Source: Engraulis encrasicolus (lineage: Eukaryota > Chordata > Actinopteri > Clupeiformes > Engraulidae). From it: 64,000 nt of DNA. Below, in pieces: positions 42,610 to 56,212 of the stretch. Location: the NCBI RefSeq assembly GCF_034702125.1, contig NC_085857.1, positions 59,718,814-59,782,813 of the forward strand, in the 5' to 3' direction. The notes under the pieces were generated by a model, which was not told the DNA's origin, did not search any database, and saw only the letters and a program-made list of their open reading frames with translations. The position numbers and the translations under genes are program-made. Position 1 is the stretch's first letter; each line of letters begins with the position of its first letter.

Positions 42610-42850
42610 GCAGTTCTCTTCAGCTTCCCTCCGTGGGCCTAAGTGGCCTGGATAAATGATGAGCGTCTTCACGAGCGTCTAGAACTTTAGAGCTCTACAG
42701 ACCATCGATTGCGCCGGCCTGCCCACCTGCTTCACGCGCCCTCACCGAGATCATGCAGCGCAACGGAGGGTACAACGAGGTGCAAGGTCAAAGACACACA
42801 CGGATCCCTGGAGCATCTCTGCATCTCTCACAGCCACCAAGACGGTGAGA
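42610..42850 (+). pseudogene. Decayed plk1 exon 5 of the partial duplicate
   Basis: Several blocks match parental exon 5 in order: ccctcc...aagtg.cctg, gatgag.gtcttcacgag, gcctgcccacct...cttcacgc and cggatccctggagc. They are followed by ccaccaagacggtgag and CA-rich sequence with 'accagtc..tctc', like the parental donor and intron start. Indels and stops destroy the frame. Exons 1-4 and 6 of this copy were not found. Alignment is by eye. Confidence 0.6.
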
Positions 42851-42945
42851 ACACACACACACACATACACACCAGTCAGTCTCTCACGCAGACCTGCACG
42901 GCCATCAAGACGGGAAGACTACCGTTTGGCTGTAAGAATTAATGA

Positions 42946-43126
42946 AGCCCTATAATGCACGTAGGTGGCTCTACCTCTGGCACGCTTTAGGCCTAATTGA
43001 AAAGTTAACTACCACAGCAGTATGAAGCTATGATAATGATAACACGGGGCCTTAGTAATAATACACTACGAATTGGCCATTGCATTCTGGTAACAACACA
43101 TTTATAACGCCGTGTCTTAACGGGTT
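42946..43126 (+). mobile_element. MITE family TAGCCCCTTAA, copy A
   Basis: Diverged copy of the element at 47133-47305 (inverse orientation there). Shared landmarks: 'agttaactacca' near 43006, 'ttctggtaacaac', 'tataacgccgtgtcttaa'. Confidence 0.65.
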
Positions 43127-44268
43127 AAGCATGCCGTGCGCCATGAATTGGGTTGATTCATGAATCATTCATGATTCATGGAAAAACGCGCATTTAAACA
43201 TCTAGGGGGCTACACACTATCATATTGTGTGATGAAGAGAATAGCTCAAGTTATCCCGAACTATCGTGCAGCGCAGCCATATCTGTAGCCATAGGGCACG
43301 TGTTTCTTTGCAGCATCTGATGTCGGCATTTTGGTATTTGGCTTAGTGTTTGTTGCGAGAAAGGTCAATAAAATGTGCACCTTTTTCGATTAGGCCTATT
43401 TGATATACATCACCGCATGTTGCAGAGGTGATTTATCAGATGTCAATGACCGAATTAAGACCGTTCAAAACGTAGGGCCTATAATGCTGCTGGCTGGCTG
43501 GCTGCCTTCGGTGCGCGCGCCAACTTCCCAAGTCACTTTCAGGAGAAAGGGTGAGGCGATGTCTCCAAATTAAATACATCAAACCTCAACTCCAAAGAAG
43601 TCGGGACACTTGGCAAATTGTGAATAAAATGACAGTAGCCTACTATCATTTTCAGAACGCTTCATCCATTCATTAGATGGAGAATATTATGAAATATAAC
43701 ATATTAGCATCACTGTGAAGGAAAAATATTGTTTTGGTCGATATAGACCTACTTGCTCATTTTAAGTTTGATAACTGCAACAGGTCTCCAGTTGGCACAG
43801 TACCAGTGAAATACAGTGAACATCAAAACCAGCTAAAACAACGCAAGGGAGACCATTTCAAAATGATTTATATACTGACTGACTACTGGACATGAATGCC
43901 CAGGCAACCCATCACACAGAGGACGAGTCGCCCAGAATTAAAGATGCAGGGGGAATAATCCTACTTAGTTATTACATACCATATTGAATTACCTTTGAAA
44001 TATGCTTTTGTGTACAATACCTCACGTGTACTGATGCAGAGGTTTATAGGCCTACCCCACCTCACTTGATATAGACCCAGAAGACATGAGAAACTGTCCT
44101 TTGGTTACAAAAGCTAAAAAAAACCCTTTCTTCTAAAAATAATAACCTTGCGAATTCTCTACTACACTAAAAATGGACCATTCCATTTGATTTATCCTCA
44201 GTTCATCTGTGATGGCATGGGTGCATTAGTGCATCTCTTCTCGCTCATCTGTAGCTAAAGATAGGCCT
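43127..44268. other. Intergenic, no gene seen
   Basis: No supported gene. A phrase near 43590-43630 ('aactccaaagaagtcgggac') looks like a common fish repeat, but I cannot delimit it. Confidence 0.35.
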
Positions 44269-44952
44269 AACCGCAGAGATACACCAGCGGCGATCTGAGC
44301 GAGTCGAGCGACGGAAGTAATTGACTTTGTATTGAGTCGAGAGACAAAAGCGATTCTGGAGACTAGAGCGATTTGCGCGCCGAGCGCGACAATTTGAAGT
44401 TGAAATCTTTTCAACTTTTTATGACGCGGTTCGGCGACAAGCCGCGACAGCCAATGACTGTATAGAGGTCAGTGACCACAGCCAATGGGAATGCTTGAAT
44501 GCTTTGCCTTCCGCCTGTACGGACATACTCTAGTCTCCTCAGTCTCTCGTATCGCTTGCTGCTACACTCTGTCGCTTGAGTCGCGTCGCCGCTGGTGTAT
44601 CTCTGCGGTAACTGCGCGAATAGACCAGGCGCGATGCGATTCAAGCGACAGAGTGCAGCAGCAAGCGATACGAGCGATTGAGGAGACTAGAGTATGTCCG
44701 TACAGGCAGAAGGCAAAGCATTCAAGCATTCCCATTGGCTGTGGTCACCGACCTCTATACAGTCATTGGCTGTCGCGGCTTGTCGCCGAACCTCGTCATA
44801 GAAAGTTGAAAAGATTTCAACTTCAAACTGTCGCGCTCGGCGCGGAAATCGCTCTAGTCTCCAGAATCGCTTTTGTCGCGCGACTCAATACAAAGTCAAT
44901 TACTTCCGTCGCTCGCCTTGCTCAGATCGCCGCTGGTGTATTTCTGCGGTAA
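44269..44952. repeat. 684-bp spacerless palindrome made of two inverted MITE copies
   Basis: Two copies of a ~342-bp element meet head to head near 44610. Each copy is itself bounded by inverted ends of about 20 bp (accgcagagatacaccagcg). Arms are about 90% identical by eye. Confidence 0.88.
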
Positions 44953-45002
44953 TGCTGAGTGTGTATGTGTGCGTGTGTGTGTGCATGCATATGGACAGGA
45001 AT

Positions 45003-45432
45003 AGGGGTGGGTATTGGTAGAGGGTTCACGATTCGATGCGCATCACGATACACATGCCACGATGCGATTCTATCACGATGCATTGCGATTCATGTACTAC
45101 TGTGATGCATTGCGATATTTACTTCAGTAAATGTGTAAAATACAGATTATTTGTCAGTTGCTATGTAGCTTTCTTAAGTCAGTTCATTCTATTTAAGCAT
45201 TCTATCATCTGGGAGAGAGCTTACATCACAACAGAAATATTACCTATTATCTACTGAAAAAAATAACCCATGGCAAATCAAATTTTATTGTTATCAAATA
45301 ATCAATTGTCATGAATCCATGCAGTATATTGAGAAAATAAGTATCACGATACCTTGTCATGAATCGATGCATTGTATCGTGAGAGTAAGTATCGCGATGC
45401 ATCGATATGACGATTATTTTGCACACCCCTAG
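45003..45432. mobile_element. hAT-like MITE
   Basis: Inverted ends AGGGGTG and CACCCCT; flanking 8-mers acaggaat (44995-45002) and acaggcat (45433-45440) differ at one base. Confidence 0.65.
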
Positions 45433-46305
45433 ACAGGCATGTGGGGGTGCGAGGGTGTGTGGCTGTGTGTATGTATTATTATTACATTTACACTATACAT
45501 TTTTACTTGTATATTTGTACATTTTTATTTGTATATTACTGTGGCTGGAGTCCCTCATTTTGTGGCATGCAAGCACATATTGTGCGGCAAGATCTGGTGA
45601 GAGCCCTTCGCCAAGTATAATCGCCATCCTTTCCGCTTCTGGGAGGCGTTCGAAATTTGGGTATATATTTTGGAATTTGGGGAAGAAGATTTTCCTCACA
45701 TCCTCATATTTCTTGCAGTATAGCAGAAAGTGCACCTCTGTCTCAACCCTCTCTGCTTCACAGTGACCACATATCATTTTGTTTTTCTTGTCTCCCTGTC
45801 TCTATCGCGAGAGTGTGGTCACTGAGCCTGTACTTGGTCAGGATTTGCCTCTGCTTCGTATCTCTGACAGAGATGAGATACTCTGCCAATTCATATTCTC
45901 TATTTAGGGTCAGGTAGGCATTCATTCTGCTTTGGTTAGTAGTTTGTTTTGTCCAATGTTCCAAGTAGTCTTCTTTTCTTTCGTTCATAATTCTGTTGAC
46001 ACTAATTGAGGCTTGGGAAGCAGTGCTGGGCTGAGCTTTGTTTGTGTTGATTTCTGTTACTGGGTTAGTTAGTTTCAGTACCAGCTGGCTTAGAGGACTC
46101 TTTTCAGGGTTAATCTCTTGGTGTTTCAATGCCTCAAACTGGAGTGCATTGTTGGGACTTGCGTTTAGATGCATCCAGAATTTTAGAGATCTTTTCTGGA
46201 TTGTTAAAGCTAATGGGAAGAGGCCTAATTCAGCCCTACATACATTATTGGGTGTTTTGGGTCGTACTTTCAAAATATATCTACAAAACTCTGCATGTAG
46301 GGACT

Positions 46306-46853
46306 TGTGATGGAGTGACCATCACTAGGGTTGTGGGTGTGTTCTGACTAACATGCCAACGAGCCTGGCTCTTTGGTGTAGCGGTCAAAGCCCCAGTTTA
46401 CTACCCCAGAAGGTCTGGGTTCGAGTCCCAGCTGGGCAACTCTACTCCCCTTCGCTACAAATGGTGTCAGAAGTGGGACGGTACCGTGAGGCCATTGGAA
46501 GCGTACCCATTGTGCGTGAGCTGTAATTCCATGTGAGGGACCCCCAGGATTGGTGACCCCGGTGTGAGGGACCCCAGTGATGGGTGAAGCATTGATGACG
46601 GGGCACACTGGATGGGAGAAGCATGATTGGCAGAACTTTGCGTGAGGGACACCATGAGTGTGTGAAGCGCACGGGTGCGCTTCCCAAAGGGGAAGGCAGT
46701 GTGATGGAGTGACCATCACTAGGGTTGTGGGTGTGTTCTGACTAACATGCCAACGAGCCTGGCTCTTTGGTGTAGCGGTCAGAGCCCCAGTTTACTACCC
46801 CAGAAGGTCTGGGTTCGAGTCCCAGCTGGGCAACTCTACTCCCCTTCGCTACA
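46306..46853 (+). mobile_element. Complete TRIM (miniature LTR retrotransposon), 548 bp
   Basis: Two 154-bp LTRs (46306-46459, 46700-46853) start TGTGATGG, end GCTACA, and differ at one base. A primer-binding site TGGTGTCAGAAGTGGGA (46462-46478) complements the 3' end of tRNA-Leu plus CCA. A purine-rich tract (aaaggggaaggcag) abuts the 3' LTR. Perfect 5-bp TSD GGACT at 46301-46305 and 46854-46858. The 240-bp interior has no gag or pol. It sits inside a LINE, whose frame resumes on both sides. Confidence 0.93.
46367..46438 (+). promoter_or_regulatory. tRNA-like pol III box pair inside the TRIM 5' LTR
   Basis: A-box-like TGGTGTAGCGG (46374-46384) and perfect B-box GGTTCGAGTCC (46418-46428), 33 nt apart as in tRNA genes. 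The T-arm stem CTGGG/CCCAG pairs fully, but the acceptor stem pairs poorly. The same block is in the 3' LTR at 46761-46832. Confidence 0.7.
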
Positions 46854-47132
46854 GGACTCAGTTGGATGTTTGTCCCACATAGTGTAGTCGTGCATACTGA
46901 CTGGACCCCAGATCTCGCTCCCATACAGCGCAATGGGCTGTATTACACTGTCAAATATTTTGCACCAGATTGTAACTGGGATGGTTATATTATGGAATGT
47001 TCGTTTGATGGCATACAGTGCCCTACAGGTTTTTTGTTTTAGTGCATTCATAGCCAGGCTGAAACTTCCGTATGCAGTAATTACCAGACCAAGGTAAGTG
47101 TAATGCATTGTATGGTCTAGGGCGGTGCTACC

Positions 47133-47305
47133 TAGCCCCTTAAGACGCGGTTTTATACATTTGTTGTTACCAGTATGGTAATGACCAAGTCGTGGTGCAT
47201 TGCTAAAGGGCCTATGCTGTGTCATAGTATTGTAGTGCTATGGTAGTTACATTTCAATGTCTATTACAGCGTGCCACTGGAGGTACGGCGCGCATTAAGG
47301 GGCTA
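47133..47305 (-). mobile_element. MITE family TAGCCCCTTAA, copy B, in the LINE
   Basis: 173 bp; 11-bp perfect inverted ends TAGCCCCTTAA. Interrupts the LINE RT domain. Confidence 0.8.
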
Positions 47306-47564
47306 CGCTGAACCTGTATCTGTGTTCCTGACACCTGGGTTTCTTTTGGAAAATCATAATTTTGGTCTTGATTGGGTTTACTGCCAGGGCCCAGGTCTGG
47401 CAATATTGCTTAACTGATCAAGGATCTGTTGTAGACCCTGTTCTGTGGGCAAAAGCAGCACCAAGTCGTCAGCAAAGAGCAGAAATTTGACCTCTGTTTC
47501 TTGGAGCTGAAGTCCAGGGGCTGCAGACTGTTCCAACTGCATCCCTTTCCCTCTCTCTTCGTCT

Positions 47565-47670
47565 CTCTCTCTCTCTCTCACTCTGATCTCGCTCTCTCTC
47601 TTCCTCTCTTTTTCTTCCTCTCTCTCTCTCTGTCTCTCTCTATCCTCCCTTCCTCTCTCTCATTCTCAAT
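47565..47670. repeat. CT-rich low-complexity tract
   Basis: Imperfect CTCTCT run with TTCC interruptions. Confidence 0.85.
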
Positions 47671-48004
47671 CCTACACAGTGCCCCTTTAAAAACACCCCA
47701 TTGAGGGTTTGGAATGTAGATCTTATCCACCCCCTTTCCGTACCCATGTATTTGGCCTGACCATACCAACCCACTTCTCAGATGGTGTCCAAGAGTGTTA
47801 GCTCAAAATTGAGTCAAACCTGGAAAAATAAATAAAGAAACAAGCTGAAAATGTCAGAATATGTCCGGAATACCTTTAGGAATAACTTTGTGCCACAGAT
47901 GGTGAGGGCTAGTACAGGTAACTTAAGCAATTGCCTGTAGCCAAATAACCAAACCGCTATGGACATGTGTGTTTGAATCTTGTTGTATTTATGTTTGTGT
48001 GTTT

Positions 48005-48010
<6 letters not shown>

Positions 48011-48055
<45 letters not shown>
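48011..48055. repeat. (GT)n before plk1 duplicate exon 7'
   Basis: GT tract ending in the upstream candidate acceptor. Confidence 0.9.
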
Positions 48056-48057
<2 letters not shown>

Positions 48058-48100
48058 GCAGTGAGGGTATGGAGGGTTTGAATCCTGGTGTGTGTTGCAG

Positions 48101-48192
48101 TGAGTGTCTGAAGGGTCTTCTGGTGGACCTGCGATCACAGCTGAGCAACTTGAAGAGGGCCAAGCCCTCACACCGACATGTCATTCGCCAGG
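48101..48192 (+). pseudogene. plk1 duplicate exon 7'
   Basis: Reads ECLKGLLVDLRSQLSNLKRA, then KPSHRHVIRQ; phase 2 in, 1 out. A second acceptor 39 nt upstream (exon start 48062) would give an in-frame 13-residue extension. Confidence 0.85.
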
Positions 48193-48197
48193 GTAAA

Positions 48198-48510
<313 letters not shown>

Positions 48511-48576
48511 GCCTGACCAACACAGAGCCAAATTAATAACATTCTTGTTTGTTTGATTTATTCGTATAGAACAGTT

Positions 48577-48681
<105 letters not shown>

Positions 48682-48682
48682 G

Positions 48683-48760
48683 GTGAGGCTGAGGATCCCA
48701 CCTGCATCCCCATCTTTTGGATCAGCAAATGGGTCGACTACTCTGACAAATACGGACTCG
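48683..48760 (+). pseudogene. plk1 duplicate exon 8'
   Basis: Reads [20 protein letters not shown], then DKYGL; one Ala to Thr change from the parent. Preceded by about 104 nt of pure CT repeat ending in the acceptor. Confidence 0.92.
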
Positions 48761-48872
48761 GTAGGAGAGACATGCACACAACCTGGCTAGCACGCAACCA
48801 CAATCATATCATGTGTGCGTGCGTGTGTGTCTGTCTGTCTGTCTGCCTGTGCGTGCGTGTGTGCGTGTGTAG

Positions 48873-48944
48873 GGTACCAGCTGTGACAACCACATGGGTG
48901 TGCTGTTTCATGTCTGGTTTGGGGACTGTTTGCATATGAGGGCA
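48873..48944 (+). repeat. Echo of exon 9's 5' edge in the duplicate's intron 8'
   Basis: AG followed by ggtaccagctgtgacaacca, then 'gtttgcatatgagggca', matching the parental echo near 12164. It does not lead into an open exon. Confidence 0.8.
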
Positions 48945-49064
48945 TTTTTTCTCGATTGTTTCCACACAACTCCTGGTACTTCACACACAATTCTGGAAAC
49001 ATATCACCCATTTCCCAATTCCCCTAACCAATGTCACTGAACTATGAGCACAATTCCTTCTATA

Positions 49065-51021
49065 CCTTAATGTGCGCCGTACCTCCAGTGGCACGCTGTA
49101 ATAGTCATTGAAATGTAACTACCATAGCACTACAATACTATGACACAACCAGGGCTGTAGTGGAGGGTAAACGCACGTAAACGCCGTTTACGCACCTCTG
49201 GAATTTAGGAAATAGCGTTTACCCACCTCTAAATAGCGTTAACCCACCTCTAAATAGCGTTTACGCAGCTCTTAATGGCAATTAGGCACGTCAAAGTTCC
49301 CTGCGCCTTGTGATCTGCCGTTGGAATAATCCAAAATAAATTTGGTGTCATTAAAAAAAATGTTGAATATAGGCCTGCTTAACGCTTTAGTAGGAATCAT
49401 TTTCATCTGCTCTGTATTCGGGTATGTGACCTTCCAATCAGTGCCTTTCGGCTGCGGCGGCGACACCAATCAGAACCCAGGGAATATGTAAACACATAGG
49501 CCTACACGTTGTGTAGTTGCCTGCCTGCCATAGTTAATCATCATGGATAGGGTGACCAGAAGTCCTCTTTTTCCCTACTTTTGAGACCTAAAAAATGTGC
49601 AGGGGGGATTTCAGAAATGTCCGGGATTTCGTTGGACTGCCTGAAATATAGACCTTCATCTGCATTGTAATGTTCATTTCGTTCCATTTGACTCCACTGC
49701 CGGTTTCTCTCTACCGTTCGCAAATTAGTCACGCCCTTCTCATCAAATCTAGCCACTTCGCGCCGTGTGTCCGAAAGAAGTAGGGGACAAGCCAGTGCGC
49801 CCCATGTAAAGCGAAAGCGCATCTGTCCGCCGGTTCTACGGACGGCAATGCCGATAGAAACGCAAATGCACGTTTGCGCGTGGAGTTGAAAAACAAAAAA
49901 ATCCCGCGTGTGAAGCCAGGTATGAAAGTAACCTAACACAGGAGTAAGCCTAGTAACACCACCAAGTCCATCATTTAGGGAGGTACACGTTTTGTTACAC
50001 CTTGTCACAAGATTCTTTCATGATCTGACATTTCCAAGTTATTTGCAAAAGCAAGTTCTCAGAGCTAGAAGGACTCATTCCTGAGTTAAGAAATTAAGCT
50101 TCTTCTTCATCAGCTTCTTTTTCTGTCTATTGCCTTTGCAGTTATTGATAACGCTGTATGGGTTAGCTTATTAATGGTAGGTAAAACTCCAGTTCCTCTC
50201 TTAATGGCTGCAGTGCCTATTGCTAATCTCTGAGCATGCCACAAGTAGCCTAGCTAAGTAGGCCTAATGGATGACAGTGGAGGGGTAAATTGTGAGCTGT
50301 CTTATAAACATATAAGCCTAAAATGTAGCCTAATAGCACTTCATTATCAATTCAGTTGAAAACCACAAATGTTGTGTTTTTTTATAATTAGTTTCCAATG
50401 TTATATAGCCTAATGCCATTCATCTTTGTGGGGAATGGCTGAGATGGGCGTACATGATGGTGAATCTATTTTTAAAACCCTAATGCAGAAATTGGAATAC
50501 GCCTATGAAATTGAGCTGCATTGTTATGCTGTTGTATCTACTCCAATAGGCTATAGGTGTTAGGCCTACTATCTAGGATTGTAACAAAGGCACACTCTGC
50601 ATCATATGATCACACAAATTATGTGATATGCCTAATAGGCCTAACTGAAGAGATTTTAAATGTCATTTATAGTAGACAAATGAATGTGCATGCCAAAAAG
50701 TTCTAGTGGCTTTTAAACAAATGACCATTTTGGATGTATTGATACCGATACTTTATAGGCCTACTATCATGCCTGGCCTCATATTCATTTCCATATCTGT
50801 AGATACACAGATACACCGATGACACCCCCCCCCCCCAAAAAAAAACATTGTGTTGTGTCGCGTCGCGTTACGTCACGGTCTGTCTGATCAAAAAAATCAT
50901 AGTTTACCCACCTCTAATTTGACCACTACAGCCCTGGACACAACACAGGCCCTTAAGTAATGCACCACAACTTGGTCATTACCATACTGGTAACAACAAA
51001 TTATAAAGCCGCATCTTAAGG
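49065..51021 (+). mobile_element. MITE family TAGCCCCTTAA, copy C, split by a hAT
   Basis: 49065-49149 and 50945-51021 together reconstruct the 47133-47305 family; the end repeats have decayed to ccttaa and cttaagg. Confidence 0.8.
49150..50936. mobile_element. hAT-like element with perfect 8-bp TSD
   Basis: 1787 bp. Perfect 14-bp inverted ends CAGGGCTGTAGTGG; TSD GACACAAC at 49142-49149 and 50937-50944. Subterminal 21-bp tandem repeats at 49215-49272. No recognisable transposase; the two modest minus-strand ORFs inside show no known motif. Confidence 0.92.
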
Positions 51022-51145
51022 ATAAGGACACACATTGCATGTGATATTGATGAAAACATGAGTGGATCCAGTGAGAACACACATTTGTTTAGTTTTTGCA
51101 AGAGATGCAAGAGATCACTTTCATGTGGTTACACAATATTTTACA

Positions 51146-51317
51146 AGGCAAGGCAAGGCAAGTTTATTTGTATAGCGTATTTCATACACAGGTGCAACTC
51201 AATGTGCTTCACAAAATTGACAAATGCAAAAAGAAAGGAAACAGGGAAGAAAGAAGGAAATAAATTAGAGTCAAGGAACATTTAAAACATTAAGATAAAA
51301 CATAAGGTAAAATGATG

Positions 51318-51348
<31 letters not shown>

Positions 51349-51617
51349 TAAACATAAAAATAAAAAGTAAGAATTTAAGCTAGGGGAAAGCATCTGAGAA
51401 CAGCTTTGTCTTGAGTCTAGATTTAAAGCTATCAATAGTGGGTGCATTTTGTACGTCATCTGGAAGGTGGTTCCAAAGCTTTGAAGCATAGAAGCTAAAG
51501 GCTGCCTCTCCACATCTTGTTTTGACTTTTGGAATCACCAGCAAATTCTTCTCTGTTGACCTTAGTGACCTGGTTGGTGCATACAGCTGAAACATATCCA
51601 GTAGATATGTGGGTCCC
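51146..51617 (-). mobile_element. L2/CR1-like LINE 3' fragment with 15-bp TSD
   Basis: Minus strand reads CGEAAFSFYASKLWNHLPDD, then SFKSRLKTKLF, typical of the C-terminus of L2/Rex1-type ORF2. Target duplication acacaatattttaca at 51131-51145 and 51618-51632. Confidence 0.85.
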
Positions 51618-52201
51618 ACACAATATTTTACAGTAAATTAGTGCAATATTTTTCAATGTCAGAAAAATATGTAAAATATATTTCAGTCTGAAAACAATAA
51701 AGAACAGAAAGATACCCTCTTGGGTAAGTGGGACACTGAACAAAATAAGGTCTACTGTGTGTCAAGCTCAGTAGAGTGTTTCACCATACGCACATTAGTG
51801 TTCAATGGTTCATATGAGTGTGAATTGTGTGGTGCTTGTGTTTGTATTTTGTGAACAAAATCAAATTTTTAGAGGAGAGTACATTATTTTGAGACAAGAC
51901 GTTCATTTTTCAGGGGTAGTGAGGAGTTTTGCGCGTTGTGTGTGAGTTTTTGGATTTGTGTGTCGTTTTGAGAATTCGAGACATGATTCCAGAAATTGTG
52001 TGTAAGTAAGCAATCGAGAAAAACTGTAAAAAGGGGCGGAGCTATAACAGAGGGCGAGCAGGACTTTTCCTCACGGGGCGCAGGGCCCTGCTGTAAGTTA
52101 TTGGTTTTGGGGGCCCTATTCTGACCATAGCAGGCCGTATGGAGGGCCCTACAAGTGTCTTGGCCTGGGGCCCTGTGGGTAATTGTTCCGCCACTGGGCA
52201 C

Positions 52202-54829
<2,628 letters not shown>

Positions 54830-54834
54830 GTGCA

Positions 54835-55010
54835 TCAGGAAGGCAAAAATCTTCAATTATTTTAGTCATCCCAACCATGAACTGTTTGAGATAATACCAT
54901 CTGGTAAACGGTATAGAAGCCTGAAAGCACACACTACCACACTCCGAAGTAGTTTCTTTCACCAAGCAGTTAGATTGCTGAACCCATGCTGAAGACAGCA
55001 CTTTCTTTGC
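54835..55010 (+). mobile_element. LINE C-terminal fragment
   Basis: Reads HELFEIIPSGKRYRSLKAHT, then SSFFHQAVRLLN, then a stop: a familiar C-terminal phrase of fish non-LTR elements. It lies just before exon 9'. Confidence 0.65.
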
Positions 55011-55168
55011 ACTTTTTCCACCACCACCACCCCCCATTCTCTTTTTTTTTAATCTTTTTGAGCAGACATAAACACAACAATTTTTACTCTTTATAGGCTT
55101 CAAACCTATAATAAGACGTAATAAACAAATTTGATCTTGAAACTTGAATCTTGTGTGTGTGTGTGTAG

Positions 55169-55323
55169 GGTACGTGCTGTGTGACGACAGTGTGGGCGTG
55201 CTGTTTAACGACTCGACGCGTCTGGTGCTGTGCGACGACGGAGACACTCTGCAGTACATCAACCGCACCAAAGCAGAGTTCTTGCTCAACCTCCGCAACT
55301 ATCCCTCTGCACTCTCCAAGAAG
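55169..55323 (+). pseudogene. plk1 duplicate exon 9'
   Basis: Same 155-nt length as the parent; reads [20 protein letters not shown]. Separated from exon 8' by a 6.4-kb intron full of nested transposons. Confidence 0.92.
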
Positions 55324-55587
55324 GTAGGCACCCCAACATGCACCAACACACCCCTACTCACCCTCCAAGAATGCACCTCAACATGTACAAAAAAGGTAAA
55401 TTTATCTCTACATAAATACCCTGACGCACAGAAGCAACGACCATTATTCAATGATGTTGTTTGCCTGTTTTACAAGTCTGTCCTTATAAATGCTGTCCAG
55501 ACATGGCAGAGGGATCCACAGTAACTTGGATCTCAAATGCACACAAGTGCACACTGCACACAGCAAAATTGAATTTATGCCACACCC

Positions 55588-55782
55588 GTGCAAGGGGGTA
55601 GCCCTCAGTGGCGCCCCTGGGGAACAGTGCGGCGGGATGGTACCATGCTCAGGGTACCTCAGTCATGGAGGTGGATGGGGTTGATGATTACTCCCCCCAC
55701 CAACCTAGCGGGTCGGGAGTCGAACCGGCAACCTTTGGGCTACAAGTCTTACGTCCTAACCGCTTACCCATGACTGCCCTTT
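55588..55782 (-). mobile_element. tRNA-derived SINE, minus strand
   Basis: On the minus strand: gggcagtcatgggtaagcgg (A-box region) and B-box GGTTCGACTCC (complement of 55716-55726). Confidence 0.75.
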
Positions 55783-55786
55783 AATC

Positions 55787-55868
55787 TCACTAGCCAAACA
55801 CACACTCTCTAATGTGTCACCTTAGCTAGTAAGTTAGTCTTTTCTACCAGCTAATTTAGAGCCCTGCT
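55787..55868. mobile_element. Fragment of the CAGGGCTCTAAATTA hAT-like family
   Basis: Right half only: 'cactagcc', 'agctagtaag', and the end 'taatttagagccctg'. Compare 19304-19458. Confidence 0.5.
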
Positions 55869-56004
55869 AGTAACAGTCTGAATGGTCTCTCCTACACCAA
55901 CTGTAGTAGAGGATGATTATGACCTTCTGAAATCAATACACATTTCTTATTTGTGTTTCGTCTTCTTGCACTTCTTATATTGAAGTTAGCCTGTAACTAA
56001 AGGG

Positions 56005-56122
56005 ATCACCTCTTGAAGGCTTAGTGTGTGTGTGTGTGTGTGTCTTTGTGTGCGTGTGTGTATGTAGATTACGCTGCTGAAGCATTTCTGTGACTACATG
56101 AGTGGGTACCTCCTCCAGGCTC

Positions 56123-56212
<90 letters not shown>

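Larger units (their letters stand above)
45490..47560 (-). mobile_element. LINE ORF2 remnant (reverse transcriptase to C-terminus)
   Basis: Minus-strand frames read FLLFADDLVLLL (RT catalytic motif, near 47485), then VNPIKTKIMIFQKKPRCQ, then HTMHYTYLGLVITAYGSFSL, then RAELGLFPLAL, and finally MICGHCEAERVETEVHFLLY with its Cys/His cluster. This is the order of a jockey/L2-like LINE C-terminal half. A MITE (47133-47305) and a TRIM (46306-46853) interrupt it; reading resumes after each. Dead by insertion. Confidence 0.8.
48943..52029. mobile_element. Outer element of a transposon nest
   Basis: Left end 'ttttttctcgattg' and right end 'caatcgagaaaaactgta' are inverted, as are 'acacacaattctggaa' near 48990 and 'ttccagaaattgtgtgt' near 51987. 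It holds a MITE (49065-51021), itself holding a hAT, and an L2 piece (51146-51617). Confidence 0.7.

Noticed and set aside
44485..44952. A 155-codon plus-strand ORF
   Set aside because: It lies wholly in the palindromic MITE pair; the same peptide appears on the minus strand of the other arm.
46367..46438. A functional tRNA gene
   Set aside because: Boxes and T-arm are good, but the acceptor and D stems pair poorly and the block is part of both LTRs of a TRIM.
49541..50008. A 155-codon minus-strand ORF
   Set aside because: Within the non-autonomous hAT-like element and without a recognisable transposase motif; probably chance.
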